From positions 10,849,001-10,913,000 of the forward strand of contig JANJXV010000039.1 in the NCBI GenBank assembly GCA_024803745.1: DNA of 64,000 bases, written 5' to 3'. A program made the position numbers and the translations under genes. The DNA is from Megascapheus bottae. Lineage: Eukaryota > Chordata > Mammalia > Rodentia > Geomyidae. A model generated the notes under the pieces. That model ran no database searches and was not told the origin of the DNA. It was given only the letters and a program-made list of their open reading frames with translations. Every line of letters begins with the position of its first letter. Position 1 is the first letter of the stretch. This document shows, one piece after another, positions 42,699-53,648 of the stretch.

Positions 42699-43030
42699 CC
42701 TGTCTTCTTTTTCCCTCTTCCTCCCTCTTTCTTTCTCTCTCATGCTCTCTTTTTCCTACTCTGTCTCTGTTTCTCTTTTTCCCCCTCTGTCTCTGTTTCT
42801 CTTTTTCCCCATATCGTTGTCTTTTTCTCCCCCTCTCTCTGTTTCTCCCTCTATCACTCTTCTTCCCCCATCTTGCTCTTTCTCCTTTTCTCTGTCTCTC
42901 TGTTTCTCTCTTCCTTTTCTCTTTTCCCTCTCTCCCTTCTCCCTCTCAATTTCTCTCTTTCTCTCTCTCTATTTTTCCCTCCCTCTGTTTCTCGATCTCT
43001 GTCTCTCTGTCTCTTTCTTGCTCTCTGCTC
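42629..43030 (-). repeat. (TC)n and degenerate pyrimidine tract
   Basis: Pure (TC)32 at 42629-42693, then about 335 bp of CTTT/CTCC variants. The Ser/Leu/Phe-only plus-strand reading is not a protein. Confidence 0.95.
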
Positions 43031-43610
43031 CAGGAAATCAGGGAACTGGAATGATGGCAGGAACCTCTCAAGGGCAGTCGTTTTCTCCTGACTGTTATCT
43101 TAAGCTTGTCAAGTTCTCAGCCAGAGCGTTCCAAGGCGAGTTAGGAGAAGCATATGGCACTCGCCCGGTCCATATGACTGGCTGAGCGTCGACCACCACT
43201 GTTGATACAATATCTCACTTTTTCTTCAATATTATGACAGCATTTGTCAATGAAAATTAAATGACTGTCAAACTTTATCCTGCTAACTTACGGCGCAACC
43301 ATCAGAGAAAGCCAGCCCTGTGCCTTAAAGCCAAGGAGACCTTGTCTTTGTACTCAACCAAGAGGCTGGAAAGAAAGACGAGACAGAGATGTGTGTAGTG
43401 ATAGCTCACCAGGCCAGCCCCAGGATGCAATAAAAGACACTGCTAGCAGCCCAATCTTCCTTCAAGGGGAGGATGGTGAAGGGGAAGGGACAGGGAAATA
43501 GCACTTTGGGGCACAGGTTCAGGACAAGTGATTCTTTTAATGGGATCAATGACATGCATTGGTTAAAAAGAGGGGACCAAAGGTCCTTGGGGGTATGTTT
43601 AAAATTGAAT
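43031..43610. other. unique block, candidate conserved element at 43185-43330
   Basis: AT-rich ttcttcaatattatgacagc, tttgtcaatgaaaattaaat and acttacggcgcaaccatcag stand out from the flanking sequence. Confidence 0.4.
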
Positions 43611-43611
43611 A

Positions 43612-43925
43612 CAAAACCAGGTGCTGGTGGCTCATGCCTGGAAGCTAACTATTCTGTAGGGTGAGATCTGAAGATTAGCAATCCCACCACTTAGAGGGTA
43701 GAGTAGAATGGTTGTGAGCTCAAGTTATGGATGCAAAAGGAAATCCCGTGGAAAGAGAAGGAAGAAAGGAAGGCAGGCAGAAAGGAAGCAAGAAAAGAAG
43801 GAAGAAAAGAGAAATAAAGAAGGGAGGCAATGAGAGGAGGAAAGAAGGGAAAGACAGATGGGGGAGGAAGGGAGAAAGAAAGGAAACAAGTAAAAAGGCA
43901 AAAAGAAGAGAAGGAAAAACAAAAT
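43612..43925 (+). mobile_element. SINE fragment with long purine tail
   Basis: The head (caggtgctggtggctcatgc) is followed by short diverged remnants. A GAAAGGAA-type purine tract runs 43737-43925. Confidence 0.7.
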
Positions 43926-44134
43926 GAAAGATTCTTTGGGATTGAGATGAACAGATCCAATTTGTTTGCAATTTTGACTTCTCTATTTTTCTGCAAGAAC
44001 AAAATCTATCACTAATTTCAGCACTGATTTTAGTGAAATCAAATCATCATGATTAGCATTAGCAGGAATTGTAAGAAGAGACAGAGGCACCTATATCAGG
44101 CCCCATGCTGGATTTCTGCTTCTGGTTTGGCTGG

Positions 44135-44255
44135 TATTTCTAAAATCGGGTCTTACTAGGTAAATCTTGATCTTCCTCATGATCTTCCTTTCTTGGCCTC
44201 CTGAGTGCTGGAGCTCTGGTTACAGGTGTGCAACAGTATCCCCAGAGAGAACCTC
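44135..44255 (-). mobile_element. B1 monomer, reverse
   Basis: CCTCCTGAGTGCTGGAGCTC, then ggttacaggtgtgcaacag. This is the classic B1 reverse order. Confidence 0.65.
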
Positions 44256-44284
44256 CAGGTTTTGTAGAATTGTTTCTTCTCGTA

Positions 44285-44540
44285 AGAATTCTCCAGAGCT
44301 ACGACTCAAAGGGTCACAACTGTCATCCCAACTATTCAGAAAGCTAAGAGCTGAGAATTGCAGATCAGAGCCAATGTGGGCAGGAAAGTCTGTGAGTTCC
44401 TATCTCTGATTAACCAGCAAAAAGCCAGAAGTGGAGCTGTGACTCAAGTGGTAGGACACCAATCTTGGAGTGAAAAAGCTAAGGGACAATGCCCAGGCTT
44501 TGAGTTCAAGTCCCAGTACTGTCATCAAGACCTAATACCA
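44285..44540 (+). mobile_element. B1-Geo SINE
   Basis: Diverged head; good Geo (GTGACTCAAGTGGTAGGAC, gagttcaagtcccagtactg). Confidence 0.85.
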
Positions 44541-44870
44541 ACAATAACAAGAAAAAATAATGTATTGATATAATCCAGGCTCTTACTTCAGGCCCTAGAG
44601 CTGATACAAAGTAAATAAGTAAATACATAAATAAATGATAGCTAGATGGGTAGATTAAATAAATAAATATAGGCTCTGAGTTCAAGCCCCAGTACTAGCA
44701 CAAAATAAATACTAACTTATAGACAAATGATTTGATGGATAGATGAATGAATTAAATAAGCAAATGTAGAGACATAATGTAGAGACCCAGGCCTTGAATA
44801 CAAGCTCCAGTACTGATATAACATAAGTGAGTAAATACAAATAAACACATTCATAAAGGTAGAGACAGAA
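44541..44870 (+). repeat. tandem Geo-tail array
   Basis: The last 30-40 bp of Geo (ctctgagttcaagccccagt and variants) plus an (AAAT)n-like tail recurs at about 44575, 44670 and 44785. With the parent SINE this makes four units at roughly 95-110 bp. Confidence 0.7.
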
Positions 44871-45925
44871 CTCAACTGCCCATTCTTCTTTTATAGCAGG
44901 ATTCAAATATTGGTTCTCCTTCAATGGATATATCAAGCAATACTCTTTTGTTCTGAAAAGTCTCCCTTTGCTAGAGATGAGCCCTAGAAGCTGGCAGAGG
45001 GGAAAGCCAGGTCCAGAGGCCAAGCCAGCCTCAGGCCTTCAGACCTGGGCACCGTTTTGGTGAAGTTCCCACACCAGCAGCCGGGGTTCCAGCCCCAGAA
45101 TTTTCTCCCTGACACAAAGAGGGGCAAGCCTGGCACCGCCATAACAAAAGCCAGCGTGGGTAACAAGGTGATTGCACATTTCAGCTTGAATGCTCCGGTG
45201 TGAGCTTCGCACCTGATCGCCAGATGCTTCAAGCAGATGGCCAGGGAGGGGAGGGCCGGCTTCTGGTTGCTTCTGAGGGGTTACAGAAGAACCAATCCAG
45301 AGATCCAGTCGGGGAGTGCTGGGCTGGCTGGTCCAGCCTCTGTTCCAGGAGCCCCCCATCCCCCTCCAGCACTCTGCGAGCTCTCAGTTTCAGGGGAGAT
45401 GTCTCCAGTGAGGGAGGAAACAGTTGATCAAAAGGAGCTCGGGGCCAGCACACCTCCTTTGGTCCAGTGACTATTTTGAGGTTTCTTCTCTGGATGCTCT
45501 TGGAGAACAGGCTAGGCTACATCTGTTATCCTATCCAGAAGGTCTCAATAAATAGGATTCATTTGCAAATTAATTTTTCAGCAAGTGGCTGGATGACTCA
45601 TACAAAGGAGGCTCCCCTGTGGTGCTCTGCTCCGCTTCACCTGCAGCCCCCTTGACGGCTGCGTCCACTGACCTTGGCTCTCTGCACAGAGAAGTACTGT
45701 CGTTGGCCTAGCTGGCATCCGGAAGACAGGAGCAGCCCCTGAGATGAGGAGACCTGGAAAGAGGGGTGTGGCCTGTGCCAAGCAGGTCATTCTGGAGAGC
45801 AGAGGATTCTCAAAGTCCCTCCACCCAGCAGAAGCTGCTGGCAGGATCTGTGGGCCAGGGCGGGAAGGAGGCTCAGCTTGCTCTAGTTCCTGCCCAGGGT
45901 TTGCTTTCTCTTCCAGGAAATCAGT
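44871..45925. other. unique sequence, possible conserved part at 45040-45220
   Basis: GC-moderate. The 45040-45220 part carries several CpGs and a protein-like minus-strand frame, but its acceptor has no pyrimidine tract. I leave it unassigned. Confidence 0.35.
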
Positions 45926-46560
45926 GTCCTTGTGTGCCCAGGCACACACAGCCAAGCAAATGCAAGAGGGCACACACAGATACACACAGGTGGCCATATG
46001 TGCAGTCACACACAGATACACACATGCATGGATAGGCATAGGCACAGGCACACACACACACAGACACATGCACATTTGGATATTCACATGGACACACATG
46101 CACAGCACACAGAAATACACAGGTAGACTTATGCAAGGGCATGCACACAGGGCACATAGATGTGTACACATATACATCTGAACACATGGATGTACATATA
46201 GAGATTTCTAAGTATCTACAGGCACTTATGTATATGGCACACATACTTGGTACCCAAAGTGAAAAGTGCACTGGCACACTCTCCTGAATACACTTAGGTG
46301 CATGCAGAGGAGTGTTCATGCCTTAGTGTACACACAAAGGGGCACATTCCCAGGCTCAGACAACATGGGTATACACACATAGACAGTACCCACACATGGG
46401 ACATGCAGACATGCATACACAGAGGTACAGCAGGCAAATACATGGGCACATACGAGTATACACACCGGCACACACAATTCATGAACAGGCACACAGGTAT
46501 ACACACATTGGCACGCATAATACGTGAACAGGTGCACACGCACACACACACACACACACC
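45926..46560 (+). repeat. degenerate CA-based minisatellite
   Basis: Over 600 bp made of CACACAG, ATACACA, CATGCACA and GGCACA variants, ending in a purer CA run near 46537-46559. Cys/His/Thr-rich frames on both strands are translations of the repeat. Confidence 0.85.
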
Positions 46561-47104
46561 TCACAGAGGGCATCTCCCTGAGATCCAGACGTCAGCTCTC
46601 CTCTTTTCTGAGGCACCTTCTCCACCCACACCAGTCTGGATAGGATCTGAGTTCAAAAAGGTCAGTAACTGTCACTCAGTGAATAAATGAGGGTGTGAAG
46701 GAATGAATGGACGGGTGAATCCAGTTACCAGCCACAGCGCTGGTGACACTTGATTCCTCAGGAGCTCTGCTTGGCAAGTTCACGTTCTATTTGTTAGGCC
46801 AGCTGTTGGTGCCCACGGACTGTGCTTCCTGACAGGGATAGGGGTGGACTTGGCTGAGCAGAGACCATTGTTTTCCTGGTCCTAGGAGCCCCTCGGGCAG
46901 GGTGTGTGTGTGCCCGGTGGGGGTGGGGGGGGAGAATGCCCCTCCCTTCTCCTTGGTCTTGGCTTTCTTCCAGTCAGAAACTGTCGTGTGCCCTGGTGGA
47001 TAAATGACACCAGGTGGTCCGAGGAAAAGTTTCCAACTCATTCCTGATCATCAGTAGACAGGTCCAGGTGGACTGGCTGAGGGTAGGCTGCAGCTTCCCT
47101 TTAC
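46561..47104. other. unique sequence, no gene seen
   Basis: Includes a G-rich patch (46908-46935). A possible MIR end (gtcactcagtgaataaatga) lies at about 46671. Confidence 0.35.
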
Positions 47105-47215
47105 CGCAGCCATGAGACAGCTGCTTGACCTCGCTGAGCTTTCATTCTTTCTCCATTCATCAAATGAAGGATGTACCCAGCTTAGTATGTAGCACAGAGC
47201 TAGGCCCAGAGGGCA
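47105..47215 (+). mobile_element. MIR fragment
   Basis: CAGCTGCTTGACCTCGCTGA, tccattcatcaaatgaagg and gtagcacagagctaggccca follow MIR core-to-tail order. Confidence 0.7.
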
Positions 47216-47349
47216 GTCAGAACTAAGATTGACCACTCACGTAGACCAGAGAAAAATGGAAGGACCACTCAGAGTAGCTGTAGAAACCTTACTCTCTCCT
47301 CTGGCTCTGGCTCTCTATTTCTCCCTCTCAGTCACAAATGCACTTTCCC

Positions 47350-47390
47350 ACAGGCCCAGGCATTCAGTAGGTGCTCAGAAAGTGTTCTCA
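47350..47390 (+). mobile_element. MIR 3' end fragment
   Basis: CAGGCATTCAGTAGGTGCTC matches the MIR tail. It may belong with the piece at 47105. Confidence 0.55.
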
Positions 47391-48108
47391 GCTGGACTGT
47401 GATGTTATACCAAGGTTTTCTTCTTCCCAGGCACAAGCAGAAATAGCTCTGGGTTGCCTGTTCAGAGCTCAGGACACACAAGAGGAGAGCAAGCAGCTTC
47501 TGTGGTCCTTGGGGTGGTGACAAGGCCACAGGCCAGCACCATAACAGGCAGCTTGACTGTTAGCAGACCTTCCGGCCCCCAGGCTCTCCCACAAAGGCCA
47601 AGATTAAGCCCTGTTCCTTGGCCTCCGGCCAGCTCAGATCATTCCATTTGGCCTACTTAGCAGTCCCCAGGGTGCTGGGAAGGGGGTGATTCATCACTGT
47701 CTGGGGGACCCAGCATGGAGAGAGCAAGCACTCTCCAGAGGAGCTACAGCCTGTCAGTCCACGTGACATGACAGCCAGGGTCTGCGGGAGGCCCTCCTGG
47801 TCAAAACGCCAAAGGAGGCAGCTGACATTGGTCCCAGGATGAGCAGCAATGCATGATGGGAATATCTGTAGCAAAGACAGGCACATGCTTGCATAACCTG
47901 GGTTTTGAACACCCAGCCAAGGGAAAAGTCCGTGCTGGGCAGAAAGCAGGGTCAGAGTCAGGCAGACTTGTGTGATGCTTTCCACACTCGCCCACCTAGT
48001 TGTCTCAGGCCACCTATGGTGACAAGATATTGTTGAAGCAAGTGCAAATCAAGAAACTATTTCACATATCTACTTGAGATGGCAGAATCTGAGAGCTCAA
48101 CGAACTCT
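47391..48108. other. unique sequence, no gene accepted
   Basis: A minus-strand frame (47653-47985) looks peptide-like, with acceptor-like strings but no usable donor. Confidence 0.35.
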
Positions 48109-48109
48109 A

Positions 48110-48182
48110 CTAGACACAAACCCAGAGAGAAAAGAGCCAGGCCAAGGTCAGAGCTAGAATCCCAGTTTAAAATGGGGATGTA
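48110..48182 (-). mobile_element. MIR-like fragment
   Basis: GCCAAGGTCAGAGCTAGAAT fits the reverse MIR core; short and diverged. Confidence 0.45.
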
Positions 48183-48359
48183 AGAATGCACGCACTCCAG
48201 AGCTCATATCTGAGCTCTGCCACTCTTCCTACCTTTCAAGACTTCTTTCTTACTTACAGTTACCACAAGTCAAGTAAAGAGTATGTTTCTTCTGAGACAA
48301 TGTCACCTCTCTTTCCTCTCCCACTTTCATCTCCATCTTCATTTCTTAAAACCTCCCTG

Positions 48360-49355
48360 ACCCTAAGGTAATTTTAAAACACATCCAGAACGATGAAACC
48401 GGCTGGCTGAGGTAAGATGTGGTGGCGGAGCGAGGCACAGGCTGGCACACTGGCTGGGTTCCCTTTTCTGGCACAGCCACTGTGGCTGTACATCGGCTCA
48501 GCTTTTCCTTCCTTCTGTACAAGTAATTAAGAAACACCTGTGTTTCTCCATCAGGCTGTGTACTGGAGAAGAGACTCCCCCCCACCCACCCAGCTCCTTC
48601 ATGCGTGGTGTGGAACCCCTGGGGCTGCCATCCAAGACCCACTTGCCTGCCTGTCCACCAGGAGGCCGAACCTTGAGAGCTCTTTGTGCCACAGGACCCG
48701 TCTTACAATGGCTGCGGCCTTCCGAACTTTGCAGAATGAGGTTCTGTTCTCAAGGTACCATGGTGCCAGGCTTTTACGCCTCTGCCAGCTTTTCACAAAC
48801 GAACAGCTTGTATCCCCATGAAAATCAATGGATGGAACAAATTGTATTAAATTATGTAAAATGATACTAAAGAGAACGTTCTACCAGCAAATAGAAGGGG
48901 GGAAATTATATATATATATATATATATGGCCACCCCTCCCTGAAAACCTTTTTAAAAAATAAATCTGATGAAATTATAGAAGACAATTAGGAAGGGGAAA
49001 AATGCTAAATTTTTATGACACGTAAAGATACATCTCCTGGCCATGGGCAGAGATGGAAGATTTATCTCATCATAGGTCAGACATGCGTAATTCTTTTGTG
49101 TGTCTGACACCTTTGAGTTATCGCTTTGGCCCAGTGAGAGTCACTGCCTGCTTTCCTCTCTCTGCCATGGAGACAGACTGAACAGAGCATGGCACCTTTA
49201 GCTTGAAACCAAATTTCCTTCTTTGCACAAAGATTGTTTTTCCTCCCCTCGCCCCACCCCCACCTTAGGAAATAACTGTAATTAGTACTGAAGTTAGATA
49301 GCCATCTAATCTTTTGTCTATATAAGGGGAACGAAAATCATTTAAAAAATATATT
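48360..49355. other. candidate conserved non-coding block
   Basis: SINE-free kilobase: tgatgaaattatagaagaca, gacatgcgtaattcttttgt, gagttatcgctttggcccag and cttctttgcacaaagattgt. A (TA)n interrupts it at 48906-48928, and a weak CTCF-like CCACCAGGAGGCCG (12 of 14) lies at 48655-48668. Confidence 0.45.
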
Positions 49356-49361
49356 TTAGCC

Positions 49362-49545
49362 AGCCAGACTCGGATGGCTCACACCTGTCATCCTAGCTCC
49401 TCAGGAGACAGAGATCTGAGGATTGTGGTTCAAAGCTAGCCTGGGCATGAAAATCTGTGAGATGCTTATCTCTAATTAACTGCCAAAAATGTTCAGGGAT
49501 AGTGCTCAGGCCCTGAGTGTAAGCTCCAATACAGGGACCCCCCCC
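49362..49545 (+). mobile_element. B1-Geo SINE, internally deleted
   Basis: The left arm is complete. The Geo A-box region is lost, leaving tgctcaggccctgagtgtaa. Confidence 0.85.
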
Positions 49546-49551
49546 ACATCC

Positions 49552-49868
49552 ATACAAAGCCAGCAGGGTACTCATGATTCATGCCTATAATCCCTGGATT
49601 ACTCAGGAAGCTGAGATCTGAGGATCGGTGTTCAAAGCCAGCCTGGGCAGAAAAGATGCAAAGATTCGTATCTCTGATCATCTAGCAAAACCAAAAAGCC
49701 AGGAATAGAGGTGCAGCTGATATGATTGACTGTTACCTTGAGGGGCGGGGGTGGGGGAGAAGCTAAGAAATGATGCCTAGGCCTTGAGTTCAGGCCAGTT
49801 TGAAAGAAAGAAAAGAAGAAGAAAGAGAGAGAGAAGGAAAGAGGGAAGGAAGGGCGGGGGGGAGGGGG
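49552..49868 (+). mobile_element. B1-Geo SINE with purine tail
   Basis: Both arms are diverged. The tail is AAAG/GAGA then G-rich (about 49801-49868). The trimeric SINE inserted next to it. Confidence 0.85.
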
Positions 49869-50204
49869 AGGAACAAAGATTTCTTTTTTTTTTTTTTGCC
49901 AGTCCTGGGCCTTAAGCTCAGGGTCTGAGCACTGTCCATGGGCTTTCTCAAGGCTAGAGCTCTACCACTTGAGCCACAGCACCACTTGTGGCTTTTTTTT
50001 TTTTTTGCCAGTCCTGGGCTTGGGCTCAGGGCCTGAGCACGGTCCCTGGATTTTTCTCAAGGCTAGGGCTCTACCACTTGAGCTACACCACCACTTCTGG
50101 GTTTTTTTTTTTGCTACATATGTGGTACCGAGGAATCGAACCCGGGCCTTTGTGCATGCTAGGCAAGCATTAGGCCAAACTCCTGGCCCCAGGAACAAAG
50201 ATTT
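49869..50204 (-). mobile_element. trimeric IDL-Geo-Geo SINE with target-site duplication
   Basis: On the minus strand: an ID-like arm (A box GCCTAATGC-type, B box GGTTCGATTCC), Geo, an A-rich linker, a second Geo, then the A-rich tail. AGGAACAAAGATTT occurs exactly at 49869-49882 and 50191-50204, a 14-bp target-site duplication around the whole unit. This indicates one insertion event of a trimer. Confidence 0.9.
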
Positions 50205-50920
50205 TTAAGAAATACATTATGTAAGGAGACTTTCCCTTTACGTTTCTTTGGCAAAGCACCAGAGCTGAAGTTTTGAGGCTTTTGAATGGGTAATACCTAG
50301 CAGCTACTTCTGAGCCACAGGTGACAAACTTTGTGGTTTGTCTTCCCCAAGCCAGGCAAATCCCCCACCTCCACTTGAGGGGTAAAGAGAGAACTCCCTG
50401 AGCAATCCAAAGTAGAAGACCCCCTCCTGATTCTCATTGGTCTGCAGGATCTGCACTCAGCTTGCAATTTACTGATGTGTCCGAGCTTTTGCTCAGAATA
50501 AATGCCATTTAAATCTGTGCGATTAGCCTTTTCTTTGGGCAGGTATAGAGGATGCTGTATTTACAGCTTTTCCATGCAGCAAATTGCCCCCCAAACACCC
50601 AAACAAATAACAAGAAACCTATTCTTTCTGCCTGCCTAAGGGCCAGTTAAAAGCCAGAGGAAATAAGAAATTCTCTCTCCCGTATCAGCAGGAGAAATGG
50701 ATACTTCGCAGAGAGTTGAGGGTGATTACGAAAGCTTTGACTTTAAGTGCAGAGGCCAAGAAACTGACTTTTACTCTTCTATTCTGTGGAAGTTTGTAAA
50801 TGAATGGAAGTCCATGGCATATTTTCTGGAGGAACAATCACATCTGTTTTAGTTCAAAGTGAAAATGAATCAAGGAGAGCCTGGAGAAGAGAAGGCTTGG
50901 AATAGCCCTATAATTTAAAA
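50205..50920. other. candidate conserved non-coding block
   Basis: AT-rich, SINE-free. Examples: gacaaactttgtggtttgtc (about 50323), aatgccatttaaatctgtgc (about 50501) and tgctgtatttacagcttttc (about 50552). Confidence 0.45.
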
Positions 50921-50924
50921 AGTG

Positions 50925-51120
50925 GAGCCTCTAATCCCAGTTACTCAGGAAGCTAAGAGCTGAGGATTGTAGTTTGAAACCAGCCTGGGAAGGAAAGTCT
51001 GTGAGACTCTTACCTCCAGTGAACTACCCCCAAAATGTTCCACTCGTAGGGCACCAGTCTTGAGGGAAGAAACTAAGAAAGAATCTAAGCCCTGAGTTCA
51101 GCTTCAAAGTTCAGGGTCCC
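50925..51120 (+). mobile_element. B1-Geo SINE, diverged
   Basis: Left arm intact (tactcaggaagctaagagct). Geo is partly deleted before aagccctgagttcagc. Confidence 0.8.
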
Positions 51121-51231
51121 TTAGGTGACTTTGTGGCTCCATCCTGGGAGGACTGTAGTGATGCCTTCTGATCAGAGAACCCCTCCATCCTGATCCCAGG
51201 CCCCAAAGGAGGTATCTACCTGTCTTTGAAG

Positions 51232-51234
<3 letters not shown>

Positions 51235-51286
<52 letters not shown>

Positions 51287-51630
51287 ATGGGGCTTGAATT
51301 CAGTGCCTGGGAGTTATCCCTGAACTTATTTTTTAAATCAAGATTAGTTCATGTTGGGGCTGGAAGTGTGGCTTAGTGGTAGAATGCTTGCCTAGCATGC
51401 ATGAAGCCCTGGATTTGGTTCCTCAGTACTATTTACACCGAAAATGCCGAAATGGTACTGTGGCTCACGTGGTAGAGTGCTAGCCTTGAACAGAAGAAGC
51501 TCAGCAAAAGTTCCCAGGCCCTGAGTTCAAGCCCCAAGACTGGCAAAAAAAAAATCAGTTAGTGCTTGAGCCATGATCTTCAGATCTCAGACACCTGAAT
51601 AGGTAGCATGTGACAGTGGTACCCAGCTTC
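51235..51630 (-). mobile_element. B1-Geo SINE, reverse, split by IDL-Geo
   Basis: GT run 51235-51284 is its CA tail. Geo 3' part 51285-51350 and B1-like arm 51555-51630 are separated by the plus-strand element at 51356-51551. Confidence 0.85.
51356..51551 (+). mobile_element. IDL-Geo SINE, full dimer, nested
   Basis: GGGGCTGGAAGTGTGGCTTA starts the ID-like arm. Geo ends gagttcaagccccaagactg plus A9. It inserted into an older reverse B1-Geo. Confidence 0.95.
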
Positions 51631-51639
51631 CAATTTAGT

Positions 51640-52185
51640 TAAATGATTTTAACTAAAAATGATTTTCATAAACATGAATTTAATAAACACAATTCTAGAT
51701 GTAGATCTAGTTATTTCATTCTTTGGAGAGAAAAAAAAATTATACGTTAACCTAGTATCTTTGAAATGTCTCCCCATCCGTTCCTTCCCCATCCAGAAAG
51801 TATATTCAATATCATTCTTCAAAACTAAGTAAAATGTACTTCAAGACAAATGCGATATTCTAAATATCATTACGGAAGTCTTTGAAAGCAGTTATTTTTT
51901 ATTTATCACTAATATTGTCTGATGTAAGAGGGCCTTTCCTATTTAATGTTCAACGATTCTAAAAACGTAAAGATGACTATCCTGAACATAAAAAAAAGAA
52001 ATAAGTAAAAATCCTCCTACAGAAGGTAATACAACAAACCTTTCCCATCAGACTTTTGGAAAATTAAATTTTATTTTTGGGGGGGGAAATGGGGGAAGAC
52101 ACCAGAATTGGGATCTCATATTCTTAGGAGGATATGCAAAAAGAATTGAAGATGCACACAGACACTGCCTGAGGAAGCACAGTTC
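51640..52185. other. AT-rich unique sequence, no gene seen
   Basis: AT-rich (aatgattttaactaaaaatg). Possibly conserved around 51830-51990. No coding signal. Confidence 0.35.
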
Positions 52186-52189
52186 ATGC

Positions 52190-52238
52190 TTTTTTCTTTT
52201 CTTTCTTTCTTTTTCTTTTCTTTTTTTTTTTTTTTTGC
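52190..52238 (-). repeat. CTTT/poly(T) tract
   Basis: Pyrimidine-only run. The 52240-52590 sequence after it is unique with no feature recognised. Confidence 0.85.
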
Positions 52239-52606
52239 ATTTCTGCCTGTCATTCAAAAGGCTTACAACTGGGAAATGATGTTGAACTAAAATAAGACAA
52301 GAACACATTGAGTGAAATTATACCCTGTCCTAAGAGTTGACACCCCCTTAGACAGCTCACCATGCCGTGCTGGAGCTTACCAGTGCTCTCCACGCAGTGA
52401 CATTCAGATGGTTGCATAGTCACACAGAGGGAGGCGTGGGGGCGTGTGTACACCGAGCCCTGCATGGCGGCAGAAGGAATTGTGATCACCTGACCAGTCC
52501 AGTCACGTGGGCATCAGGACCAGGCTGTCCCCTGGCCCTGGTGTGTATTGTTCCATTTCCATCTGAAGAGAATTGATTTTTCTTGTGGTGGTGGTAATGT
52601 GGTGCA

Positions 52607-52608
<2 letters not shown>

Positions 52609-52653
<45 letters not shown>

Positions 52654-52900
52654 CAGACAGTGCTGGGGTATGAACTCAAGAGACCTGGGAGCTGGTTGTT
52701 TAGCTTGGCTTTTTTTTTATTCCCTCCTCAAAGCTTGCACTCCACTATTTGACCCACACCTTCACTTCTGGCTTTTTGCTGGTTCATTGGGGAAAAGGGT
52801 CTCATGCAATTGTCCTGCCCACATTGGCTTTGAACTGTGATCCTCAGATATCAGCCTCCTGAGTAGCTAGGAAGACAGGCCTGTGCCACTGGCTCTTGGC
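52609..52900 (-). mobile_element. B1-Geo SINE, reverse, with (CA)n tail
   Basis: GT run 52609-52651 is the CA tail. Geo is diverged and the B1-like arm clean (gatcctcagatatcagcctc). Confidence 0.9.
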
Positions 52901-53445
52901 ATATGTGTCATTAAAAAAAAATACACTTCAACTTTTAGCAATAATGTCTTCTGGATTCGTAGAAAGAGCCAGAGCTTCATTGTAAAAGCTGGTGGCTGAT
53001 AGAACACAGGCCGCCTGGTCTTATAAATGACATGATAGATGCAGGGTGGAGACTTGGAGCAGGGTATTGGGTCTCCAATTGCTATCCAGCTGTCCACAGA
53101 TGTCCACAGGCCACCCTACCCTTCCCCGTGATATCATGCCTGTCAGCCAGCAGACCTCCTTGCAAATGAAGGGGTCATTTCCTTGAAGAAGGAAATGATA
53201 TTGGTACCCAATCGAAAAAGGCAGGGAAGGCAGAATTGGTAGAGGTAAGTCAGTGGACTTGGTAAGTACGCTATCAGGAAGTACTTACTTCCTTTGAATA
53301 TGTATAGTAATTACTCTCATCCACAGGGCTGTGCCTATCACAAGACACTCAATGGATGCCTCGAGCCAAAGGTACTGCCAGACTTGAAAGATAGACTATG
53401 CATTTTCCCATGCTTATTTCATGAAGTTCATATTAGAAATTACCA
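52901..53445. other. unique sequence, no gene seen
   Basis: No named repeat. Short peptide-like frames lack any support. Confidence 0.35.
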
Positions 53446-53448
53446 GGA

Positions 53449-53640
53449 CCTGGAGTTTGGCCTAGTGGTAGAGTGCTTGCCTAGCATGCACGAAGACCCA
53501 GGTTCAATTCTTTGGTACCACATACACAGAAAAAAGCCAGAAGTGGTGCTGAGGCTCAAGTGGTAGAGCACTAGCCTTGAGAAAGCCCAAGGATAGTGTT
53601 CAGGCCCTGAGTTCAAGCCCTTGGACTGGCAATAAAAAGA
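53449..53640 (+). mobile_element. IDL-Geo SINE, full dimer
   Basis: Left arm A box TGGCCTAGTGGTAGAGTGC and B box GGTTCAATTC. Geo has GAGGCTCAAGTGGTAGAGC and GAGTTCAAGCCC. Seen side by side, the two arms align as relatives. Confidence 0.95.
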
Positions 53641-53648
53641 CTCTATTT

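Noticed and set aside
42517..43185. 222-codon Ser/Leu-rich frame
   Set aside because: Its length comes from the (TC)n and pyrimidine tract.
45045..45212. Minus-strand peptide (QAEMCNHLVTHAGFCYGGAR and flanks) with a CCCAG/GTCTGA donor
   Set aside because: Looks protein-like, but the upstream AG has no pyrimidine tract and the donor is weak. Kept only as possible conserved DNA.
45578..46177. 199-codon Cys-rich minus-strand frame
   Set aside because: Translation of a CA-based minisatellite; cysteine spacing follows the repeat, not a fold.
47653..47985. Minus-strand frame with acceptor-like strings
   Set aside because: No usable donor in phase and no family resemblance.
53449..53530. ID-like arm with A and B boxes read as a tRNA-Ala gene
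   Set aside because: It is the left arm of a SINE repeated across the window, with an A-rich linker and a Geo arm.
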